Assembly (NCBI GenBank): GCA_021812265.1
Contig: JAKAOI010000131.1
Span: 1-6,679, forward strand
DNA: 6,679 nucleotides
Reading direction: 5' to 3'
From: Chloroflexota bacterium
GTDB taxonomy: Bacteria > Chloroflexota > Ktedonobacteria > Ktedonobacterales > JACDGC01
In this document: piece after piece, positions 1-4,981 of the stretch
How positions within the stretch are numbered: the stretch's first letter is position 1
Layout of the letters: each line of letters opens with the position of its first letter
Notes under the pieces: model-generated
Database searches by the model: none
Told to the model about the DNA's origin: nothing
Seen by the model: the letters and a program-made list of their open reading frames with translations, nothing else
Made by a program: the position numbers and the translations under genes

Positions 1-411
1 GGACTAGCAGCGTCTATGAAGATTCTTCAACAACGGCAACAGAATGACATTCTTGAATCAATGGGGCAAGAGGCAATCCATATTTTTGCCAAAGAACCGT
101 ATACCGGCCCTCTTTTGTCATTGAATAATTCCCTTGTTGCAGATAATCTTGGCAAACTGGGAGTGGATATCGATGCAGTGTTTGAACTATTGGGAAAATT
201 TCTGGATGATCCTTCATTTTGGGCAAGGCGTAACGCCGCGCAGGCGCTGGGCGCCATTCGCAAGCGTGTGCCGCAGGAAATCAAAGAAAAGCTGCTGCTA
301 TTGCGAAAACATGATCCCTGGCTGGTAGTGCGCGAGGATGCCGATGATGCGCTGGCCGAAATATTGGCGATCGATCCGATTGAAGAAAGTTTAGAAGCTC
401 AAAAAGTATAA
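1..411 (+). CDS. HEAT-repeat protein, 3' end (5' truncated by window edge)
   Basis: The reading frame is open from base 1 through the stop at 409-411, so the gene most likely begins left of the window. The first in-frame ATG is at 16, but no Shine-Dalgarno sequence fits within the few bases before it. Counting from that ATG, about 131 residues are visible. Residues 51-84 and 86-118 look like two paired-helix HEAT/armadillo-type units; the ARRNAAQALGAI stretch, with its helix-B pattern of small and hydrophobic residues, is the clearest sign, and the second unit carries VREDADDALAEI. HEAT repeats form superhelical scaffolds for protein-protein contacts (also found in phycobilin-lyase-like proteins), and no catalytic residues are seen. 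The exact role is unknown. The C-terminal tail is acidic and short. The gene is followed 19 bases later by an intrinsic terminator, so it is the last gene of its transcript. Confidence 0.72.
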   Translation, partial: GLAASMKILQQRQQNDILESMGQEAIHIFAKEPYTGPLLSLNNSLVADNLGKLGVDIDAVFELLGKFLDDPSFWARRNAAQALGAIRKRVPQEIKEKLLLLRKHDPWLVVREDADDALAEILAIDPIEESLEAQKV

Positions 412-430
412 AATGAGCAAATTTGCCGAA

Positions 431-475
431 AGAAGCCGGAGAGATATCTCTTAGATTCCTCCTGCTTCTTTTTTT
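431..475 (+). terminator. Rho-independent terminator of the HEAT-repeat gene
   Basis: AGAAGC (431-436) pairs with GCTTCT (464-469) and GGAG (438-441) with CTCC (459-462), with one C/T mismatch between the two helices. The stem runs directly into seven T residues (469-475). The loop contains the palindrome GAGATATCTC. On the opposite strand the same hairpin lacks a good T-run, so it would serve the convergent permease gene only weakly. Confidence 0.78.
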
Positions 476-503
476 ATAAGCGGAATCCTCATTCGATCAA
501 TCT

Positions 504-526
504 CTTCGGGCTGCTTTCCAGCGAAG
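504..526 (-). other. Small stem-loop downstream of the permease gene
   Basis: Read on the minus strand, CTTC-GCTG, loop GAAAG, CAGC, then a CC bulge and GAAG form a 4+4 bp hairpin about 25 bases after the permease stop codon. No T-run follows, so it is not a standard intrinsic terminator. It may stabilise the 3' end of the transcript or be incidental. Nothing else was seen in the 139-base gap apart from the terminator facing right. Confidence 0.25.
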
Positions 527-550
527 GTCCCATGTTACCTTGCCGATAAG

Positions 551-1399
551 TTAAACTGCTGCTGTTTTTTGCGGCGAAGCAGAAATTTGCGGCTTGCGTG
601 TCATACGGATAAAGATGGTTCCGGCAATTGCTAAGAAAAGCACATAGCAAGTAACCTGTAAAAGTGTTGGCGCTTCGGCATAGCCTAAGAACGTGTGCAG
701 CATATCTCCCACTGTGCTGCCTTCGGAAAGAAATTGGCCTGTATGCCAAAGACTGTTTGCGCCGATTGAAACCCAACCCAACTGCTGTAAATTTTGAATA
801 GCGTCACCAAGAAGACCTGCGGCAAATAATAATAGTAAAATACCCATCACACGAAAAAAGAGCCGAAAATTTAAGCGATACCCAAATTGATAAATGATCA
901 TAGATAAACCGGCTGCCGCAAATACGCCTATTGCTCCCCCTATAAGAAGAATCCAGCCATTAGCTTGAAACGCAAACGCCAACGTAAAAACCATCGTCTC
1001 CAGCGCCTCGCGCCCTACCGTAGAAAAAGCCAGCAGACCAATTGCAAAACCCGACCCCGCAGCGCTTGCTTTTGCTGTAATTTCTTGCTTCACAGTGCTG
1101 CTGTGCGCTTGCACCCAAAAGGTCATCCCAGTTAAAATGATAACAGCAAAAAGATACGCAATCGTTTCAAAAATGGTTTGCCCAACCGAATTAATATAAC
1201 CGCCGCGAATTGTAGTATATAAAATAATTCCGGCAAGCAGTGAAGCGACTAACGCTGCGCCGATTCCTATCCAAACCGCCCTGATTTCTTTCGGCCGGTT
1301 TAGCCGCCGCAAAGCCGCTAGCATAATGCTGACTATTAACGTCGCTTCAAGCCCTTCGCGCAAAAATAGAAAAAACGAAGCAAGTAACACGGCAAACAT
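551..1399 (-). CDS. FTR1/EfeU-family high-affinity iron permease
   Basis: A 282-residue polytopic membrane protein. The two hallmark iron-binding motifs of the FTR1 family are visible: REGLE at residues 14-18 in the first membrane helix and REALE at 130-134 in the fourth. Hydrophobic segments lie near residues 2-13, 41-62, 77-97, 117-138, 147-170, 182-203 and 245-264, matching the seven-helix fold. The GxLW..LSEGSTVGDMLHTFLGY stretch before the last helix is also typical. Members import iron, in bacteria usually with the periplasmic or extracellular partners EfeO and EfeB. The frame is open further upstream to an ATG at 1453, but the start at 1399 is preferred because it has a strong ribosome binding site and puts REGLE at its usual place. 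No EfeO or EfeB gene is adjacent in this window, so partners, if any, are encoded elsewhere. The gene is transcribed alone here, convergent to the HEAT gene. Iron-dependent control is likely from the family, but no clear Fur-type box was found upstream. Confidence 0.92.
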   Translation of the reverse strand: MFAVLLASFFLFLREGLEATLIVSIMLAALRRLNRPKEIRAVWIGIGAALVASLLAGIILYTTIRGGYINSVGQTIFETIAYLFAVIILTGMTFWVQAHSSTVKQEITAKASAAGSGFAIGLLAFSTVGREALETMVFTLAFAFQANGWILLIGGAIGVFAAAGLSMIIYQFGYRLNFRLFFRVMGILLLLFAAGLLGDAIQNLQQLGWVSIGANSLWHTGQFLSEGSTVGDMLHTFLGYAEAPTLLQVTCYVLFLAIAGTIFIRMTRKPQISASPQKTAAV

Positions 1400-1407
1400 G
1401 GTATATT

Positions 1408-1414
1408 CCCCTTC
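1408..1414 (-). promoter_or_regulatory. Ribosome binding site that fixes the permease start
   Basis: On the minus strand GAAGGGG lies 8 bases before the ATG at 1399-1397. The alternative upstream ATG at 1453 has no comparable site and would add a non-hydrophobic 18-residue tail ahead of the first membrane helix, so the downstream start is chosen. Confidence 0.75.
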
Positions 1415-1518
1415 ACACGCCCATAAAATAACCTCTGATTCATACCGTACCACACTTTAATTCCGAGTATCAAGGTCGGATATAAATTATTACAGCAGAA
1501 AAGATATATGATACGCTC

Positions 1519-1547
1519 TTGCCTCGCCGGCGTTTTGCGCGTACAAT
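1519..1547 (+). promoter_or_regulatory. Sigma-A-type promoter for the YbjN-gpsA-yggS operon
   Basis: TTGCCT (1519-1524) and TACAAT (1542-1547) are separated by exactly 17 bases, each with one or two mismatches to the housekeeping consensus. A start near 1554 would give a leader of about 70 bases. The spacer contains the perfect 8-bp palindrome CGCCGGCG (1525-1532) abutting the -35 element, which could be a regulator site. No equally good promoter was found on the minus strand of this 227-bp divergent gap for the permease; TTGATA with a weak TACGGT 18 bases on (about 1443-1472, minus strand) is the best seen. Confidence 0.5.
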
Positions 1548-1626
1548 AAAAAGACACATAATACATTGCGTAAAACTGCTTAGATATATTGTGAAAATCA
1601 AATCAGCAGAATGAGGGCATAGGAAA

Positions 1627-2100
1627 ATGATTACGTTAGACGAACTTGCGGGGTATTTTGAGACAAAGCATTGGAAATATCGTGTGGAGTCTGAAAATAA
1701 TACTGTTCGGGCAGAATTTGATGTGCGCGGCGGTAACGTGCGAATGTCTGCGCGATTAAATGCGGAAAATGAAACTATTTCATTTATTGTTCAAGGATTA
1801 GGGCAAATCAAAGAAACTCGTAAAGCAGAATGTCTTGAAGCGCTGATGCATATTAATTATAATACAGTGCTTGGCAAATATACCCGCGACGCCTCTGATG
1901 GAGAAGTAACCTATGAACTTGCCATTCCGTTGAATGGCGCTGATTTTACTTATGATCAGTTTTTGCGCTGCATGATGGTTACCCTAGGCACGGTAAACCG
2001 CTATGGTTATTTAATTAATAAGATTGTTTGGGCCAAAATGGAGCCGCTGAAAGCAATTGAAGATGAAGAACGTGAATCGGTTAATATTTCCGATTCATAA
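1627..2100 (+). CDS. YbjN-domain protein
   Basis: A 157-residue soluble protein, without signal peptide or membrane helix. The layout matches the YbjN domain family: an N-terminal helix 'ITLDELAGYFETKHWKYRVE', a run of alternating strands (AEFDVRGGNVRMSARL, ISFIVQGLG), the central 'ALMHINYNTVLGKYTRD' helix, then 'VTYELAIPLNGADFTYDQFLRCM' and a C-terminal helix ending in an acidic tail. The fold resembles type III secretion chaperones, but the family occurs widely in bacteria without such systems, and its biochemical role is poorly defined; E. coli YbjN has been linked to stress responses and motility. The ATG at 1627 follows GAGGG (1613-1617) and AGGAAA (1621-1626). It is the first gene of an apparent operon, 23 bases ahead of gpsA, behind the promoter at 1519-1547. 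Confidence 0.8.
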   Translation: MITLDELAGYFETKHWKYRVESENNTVRAEFDVRGGNVRMSARLNAENETISFIVQGLGQIKETRKAECLEALMHINYNTVLGKYTRDASDGEVTYELAIPLNGADFTYDQFLRCMMVTLGTVNRYGYLINKIVWAKMEPLKAIEDEERESVNISDS

Positions 2101-2123
2101 TCGAAACAACCAGAGGCTAATTT

Positions 2124-3128
2124 ATGAAAACAGCCATACTTGGTTCGGGCGCATGGGGAACCACCTTGGCGGTTTTACTGCATTCCGCCGGGGCGTCGGT
2201 TTCGCTTTGGGAATATAACCCAACGCGCGCCGAAGCTATGCGCAATTCCCGCGAAAATGCTGAATTTTTACACGGCGCAGCAATTCCCGCGGCAGTGCTT
2301 ATTACAGCAGACGCCGCTGAGGCGCTGCAAGGCGCGGAAGTAGTCTTATTTGTTGTTCCCGCTCAAAAAATGCGCGAAAATATTCGCGCTGTGCGCCACG
2401 CTATTCCAAATGGCGCATATGTGGTGACAGCGTCAAAAGGAATAGAGCTGACTACTCTGCGCCGCATGTCACAAATACTGCAAGAAGAGCTTCCGGAAAC
2501 ATTTGCCGATAACATTGCCGCGCTCAGCGGACCAAATTTAGCCGCAGAAATTGCTGCAGGGCAGCCGGCTGCGGCAGTAGTGGCTTCGGTAAATATTCAG
2601 ACAGCCGCAATATTACGCGACGCATTAAACGCGCCCTTATTTCGGGTATATTCAACCGATGATATTATCGGAGTAGAATTGGGCGGCGCACTGAAAAATG
2701 TTTTAGCAATTGCCATCGGCGCGTTGGATGGCTTAAAATTCGGAGTTAATGCTAAAGCAGCGCTAATGACCCGCGGCATTGCTGAAATTGGGCGTTTAGC
2801 AGTTGCGGAAGGCGCACATCATCTAACGCTGGCCGGGCTGGCCGGGTTGGGTGATGTTATTGCAACCTGTTCCAGTCCGTTAAGCCGCAATTATTCTTTA
2901 GGTTTTGAATTGACCTCAACCGGTGTTTCCTTAGAAGCAATATTACAAAAACGCCATTCCGTCACCGAAGGAGTCGCCACATCCTATGCGGCTTTAGAGA
3001 TGGCGCGCCGCTGCGCTATTGAAATGCCGATAGCTCGCGCCGTGTGTGATCTTTTTGAGGGCCGCAAACCGATTGAATTGGTGGAAGCTTTGCTGCGCCG
3101 CGAGCGAAGGGCAGAACGAGATATATGA
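2124..3128 (+). CDS. gpsA: NAD(P)+-dependent glycerol-3-phosphate dehydrogenase
   Basis: Cytoplasmic enzyme that reversibly reduces dihydroxyacetone phosphate to sn-glycerol 3-phosphate, the backbone precursor of ester-linked phospholipids. At 334 residues it has the usual family length. The N-terminal Rossmann motif GSGAWG is at residues 7-12. Other family blocks follow in order: SKGIE (104-108), LSGPNLAAE (134-142), the ALKNVLA block (189-195) with catalytic Lys191, TRGIAEIGRL (216-225), GLAGLGDVIATC (238-249), SRNY (254-257) and TEGVATS (281-287). No key residue appears lost. AGAGG (2112-2116) lies 7 bases before the ATG. The gene sits 23 bases after the YbjN gene and its stop overlaps the start of yggS as ATGA, so the three are almost certainly co-transcribed and gpsA-yggS translationally coupled. 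The presence of a bacterial-type G3P synthase says the host makes bacterial lipids. Confidence 0.97.
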   Translation: MKTAILGSGAWGTTLAVLLHSAGASVSLWEYNPTRAEAMRNSRENAEFLHGAAIPAAVLITADAAEALQGAEVVLFVVPAQKMRENIRAVRHAIPNGAYVVTASKGIELTTLRRMSQILQEELPETFADNIAALSGPNLAAEIAAGQPAAAVVASVNIQTAAILRDALNAPLFRVYSTDDIIGVELGGALKNVLAIAIGALDGLKFGVNAKAALMTRGIAEIGRLAVAEGAHHLTLAGLAGLGDVIATCSSPLSRNYSLGFELTSTGVSLEAILQKRHSVTEGVATSYAALEMARRCAIEMPIARAVCDLFEGRKPIELVEALLRRERRAERDI

Positions 3129-3829
3129 CTGAAACTTTTGAACAGATAATGCGGCAAATAGATCAAAATATCCAGCGCATACGCTCACAAATCGCCGACG
3201 CGGCAACAGCAGCTGGCCGGCAGTCGGATGCTGTTACATTGATGGCGGTTACGAAAGGATTTCCTTCTCCATATGCGGCTGAAGCGGCGCGGCGCGGAAT
3301 TTCTGTGTTTGGGGAAAATCGTGTGCAGGAAGCATTGACAAAAGCTGCGGCGCTGCCAAACTTGCGGTGGGAAATGATTGGAACGCTGCAACGCAATAAA
3401 GTAAAAAGCGCTGTCAAAGTTTTTCAGCGCATTCAAAGTATTGATTCTATTGAACTGGCGCTGGCGCTTAACGCGGCGGCGCAAACGCTGCAACAACCGC
3501 TTGAAGTGTTTGTTCAGGTTAATATTTCCGGTGAAGCGACAAAACATGGCGTACAGCCCGAATTGGCGCTGCAGCTGGGTGAGGCTATTCAATCCTTGCC
3601 ATATTTGCGCGGCGGTGGTCTTATGACAGTTGCGCCTTTTGCGGAAAATCCGCAAACTATTCGCTGGGTATTTGCGGAACTGCGCGCCTTGCGCGACAGT
3701 TTTCAAGCGCATTTTGGGGATTCATGGCAAGATCTTTCTATGGGCATGTCTCATGATTTCGCAGCGGCTATTGCGGAAGGCGCAACATTAGTGCGCATTG
3801 GGTCGGCGTTGTTTGGCGGCCGCAAATAA
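3125..3829 (+). CDS. yggS: YggS/PROSC-family pyridoxal-phosphate homeostasis protein
   Basis: A 234-residue protein of the PLP-binding YggS/YlmE/PROSC family, which folds as a single TIM barrel and buffers cellular PLP rather than catalysing a known reaction; loss perturbs vitamin B6 and amino-acid pools in other bacteria. The Schiff-base lysine is Lys44 in LMAVTKGFP. Further family blocks are FGENRVQE (62-69), WEMIGTLQRNKVK (82-94), VFVQVNISGEATKHG (128-142), GGLMTVAPF (164-172), LSMGMSHDF (204-212) and EGATLVRIGSALFG (218-231). The GTLQRN form replaces the commoner GHLQxN but otherwise nothing is unusual. The start ATG overlaps the gpsA stop; GAAGGG at 3106-3111 is a rather distant ribosome binding site, so coupling to gpsA probably supplies much of its translation. 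It is the last gene of the operon; in many monoderm bacteria the homologue neighbours cell-division genes, which is not so here. Confidence 0.95.
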   Translation: MTETFEQIMRQIDQNIQRIRSQIADAATAAGRQSDAVTLMAVTKGFPSPYAAEAARRGISVFGENRVQEALTKAAALPNLRWEMIGTLQRNKVKSAVKVFQRIQSIDSIELALALNAAAQTLQQPLEVFVQVNISGEATKHGVQPELALQLGEAIQSLPYLRGGGLMTVAPFAENPQTIRWVFAELRALRDSFQAHFGDSWQDLSMGMSHDFAAAIAEGATLVRIGSALFGGRK

Positions 3830-4062
3830 ATTTGATTGCTCTTTAACTCTATCGTAAAAATAGTTTGCGTGGTCAGCTCTATGTACGCGGCGCAAACAAC
3901 CGTTCTATGGAGCATTACGTCATTCGCAATTCTTATTAATCCGCATAATAAATTTATCTGTCCCGTTTTCTCCTTTTTTCAGGTATATAGTATTGAACAT
4001 AGATTATATACGTGTTTTTCAAATAGATGTTCGTCTGCTATAGACCTGAACCTTGAGCAGAA
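3830..4062. other. Non-coding stretch, AT-rich, with two weak hairpins
   Basis: No credible gene lies here. A TTG-started 76-codon frame at 3836-4066 has no ribosome binding site and a composition unlike the neighbours. Two hairpins stand out. GTTTGCG (3863-3869) pairs with CGCAAAC (3891-3897); only on the minus strand is it followed by TATTTTTA, so it looks like a weak terminator facing left, towards yggS. Further on, GTATATAGT (3983-3991) pairs with ATTATATAC (4003-4011) with one G-T pair and is followed on the plus strand by GTGTTTTTC; this could be a weak terminator of the yggS operon or an AT-rich operator. Confidence 0.4.
3983..4020 (+). terminator. Possible weak terminator after yggS
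   Basis: A 9-bp stem (3983-3991 with 4003-4011, one G-T pair, 11-base loop) precedes a T-rich run ending at 4019. The stem is almost wholly A-T, so it is weaker than typical intrinsic terminators, and it lies about 150 bases after the yggS stop. No better candidate exists between yggS and the sigma gene. An operator or chance palindrome is an equally valid reading. Confidence 0.25.
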
Positions 4063-4065
4063 ATA

Positions 4066-4296
4066 AGGGGAATTTGGGAATATCCCAAACTCTCTGTCAA
4101 GGGTACATGTGCCCTTGGAGTCTGCTTATGCCTTGCTTCCAATCAGCGCTATAACAGAAAAACATCCCCGAACTTTCGCTTCAGCACGGAAAACCGGGGA
4201 TGTACATGGAGCAGACGTCCCTTGTATGTGGTTCTGGGGTATCCCCAGACCTCCCTTTGTTGCAGATACGAGAAACATACGCTTCTCTTTGAAGCG
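4066..4296. repeat. Cluster of palindromes: MITE-like repeat or structured leader RNA
   Basis: Five stem-loops occur in about 225 bases. H1: TTTGGGA (4073-4079) with TCCCAAA (4083-4089), loop ATA. H2: CAAGGG (4098-4103) with CCCTTG (4112-4117), around ACATGT. H3: ACATCCCCG (4162-4170) with CGGGGATGT (4195-4203). H4: TCTGGGG (4233-4239) with CCCCAGA (4243-4249), loop TAT. H5: CGCTTC (4280-4285) with GAAGCG (4291-4296). H1 and H4 are alike in stem, loop and flank, and could be the imperfect inverted ends of a small mobile element of about 190 bp. Alternatively the block is the untranslated leader of the sigma operon: it ends 55 bases before the sigma start codon. A 65-codon frame at 4109-4306 crosses the hairpins and is not credible as a gene. 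No known riboswitch class is recognised. Strand is unknown because the palindromes are symmetric. Confidence 0.5.
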
Positions 4297-4336
4297 AAAA
4301 TCCTAATTCTATGCGGCGATTTATGCAATTATTTGT

Positions 4337-4344
4337 GGTGGGGG
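4337..4344 (+). promoter_or_regulatory. Ribosome binding site of the sigma gene
   Basis: GGTGGGGG lies 7 bases before the ATG at 4352. It supports that ATG and therefore the unusual N-terminal extension of the sigma factor. Another ATG at 4311 is in a different frame. Confidence 0.6.
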
Positions 4345-4351
4345 TATACAT

Positions 4352-4981
4352 ATGGCAATACATGTGCCGTTACAGCAAAATAAGCCGGCAGCACGGCGTT
4401 TCTTGGCAGCGATACGATTATTATTTTCACAATCGGCGCCTGCCGATCCATCTTTGCCAAAAGCAGACACCAATACAAAAGAATTGCTGCAAAATTTTGA
4501 GCAGTTTGTTCATGGGTACGAACGCCAGATTCTTAATTTTTTGTGGAAGTATACCCATGATGAAGACGCGGCGTATGATCTTACCCAAGAAGTTTTTGTG
4601 CGCGCATGGAATCATTTTACCGAAATACAATCGCAAACTAATCCGCGCGGCTGGCTGTACCGTGTTGCCGTAAATTTAGCAAACACGCGATATCGCAAAA
4701 GATTGCAAGAAGTTCAGACACAAATAGTTTTTGACAATGCGCTGGAATTATCATCCAGCGACCCATCCCGAAAAATTGCTGAACAAGACGCTATTGCCAA
4801 AACACTGGCGACACTGCCACCCAAACAACGCATGGCGCTGCTGCTAAGAGACGCCGATGGCTTTTCCTATGACGAAATCGGCAAAATACTCGGTTATTCA
4901 CACGCCGCCATAAAAAAGATGATTGCCCGCGCCCGGCAGCGATTCCGTGAAATCTATCTGGGACGGGAGGAAGCGCAATGA
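4352..4981 (+). CDS. ECF-type RNA polymerase sigma factor
   Basis: A 209-residue sigma-70 family protein with only regions 2 and 4, the mark of extracytoplasmic-function sigma factors. Region 2 spans about residues 48-116: the core-binding part includes DEDAAYDLTQEVFVRAW (70-86) and the -10 recognition part GWLYRVAVNLANTRYRK (100-116). After a short acidic linker, region 4 spans about 148-203, with LPPKQRMALLLRD and the helix-turn-helix FSYDEIGKILGYSHAAIKKM followed by ARARQRFRE, which reads the -35 element. It should direct polymerase to a small regulon when released from its anti-sigma partner. The first 45 residues precede region 2 and are longer than usual for this class; they hold a basic-hydrophobic stretch (about 13-26) and then a Pro/Ala-rich linker. 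The stop overlaps the start of the anti-sigma gene as ATGA, so the two are co-expressed. The specific ECF group could not be assigned by eye. No reliable autoregulated promoter was identified. Confidence 0.93.
   Translation: MAIHVPLQQNKPAARRFLAAIRLLFSQSAPADPSLPKADTNTKELLQNFEQFVHGYERQILNFLWKYTHDEDAAYDLTQEVFVRAWNHFTEIQSQTNPRGWLYRVAVNLANTRYRKRLQEVQTQIVFDNALELSSSDPSRKIAEQDAIAKTLATLPPKQRMALLLRDADGFSYDEIGKILGYSHAAIKKMIARARQRFREIYLGREEAQ

Noticed and set aside
489..776. 95-codon minus-strand frame near the permease 3' end
   Set aside because: Overlaps the permease gene on the same strand in a different frame; the permease frame has the family motifs.
1400..1500. Fur-type iron box upstream of the permease
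   Set aside because: The AT-rich stretches were checked for a GATAATGATAATC-like inverted repeat and none convincing was found.
3185..3712. 175-codon minus-strand open frame
   Set aside because: Fully antisense to yggS, whose family motifs are all intact; the Arg/Gln/Phe-heavy product resembles no family.
3836..4066. 76-codon plus-strand frame after yggS
   Set aside because: TTG start without a ribosome binding site, Cys/Ser/Phe-rich composition typical of translated AT-rich non-coding DNA, and it spans two hairpins.
4272..4298. Possible ECF-type promoter (GAAAC, 18 bases, CGAA) for sigma autoregulation
   Set aside because: The motifs are short and degenerate, overlap hairpin H5, and the sigma group's consensus is unknown, so chance cannot be excluded.
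4280..4300. Hairpin H5 as an intrinsic terminator
   Set aside because: A good 6-bp stem, but followed by AAAAT on the plus strand and by TATG on the minus strand, with no T-run in either direction.
4109..4306. 65-codon plus-strand frame in the hairpin block
   Set aside because: Its codons are dictated by the palindromes (H3, H4, H5) and there is no separate ribosome binding site; a leader peptide cannot be fully excluded but is unsupported.
4311..4673. 120-codon plus-strand frame overlapping the sigma start
   Set aside because: Out of frame with the sigma gene, lacks a ribosome binding site, and has no recognisable domain; the sigma frame is strongly supported.
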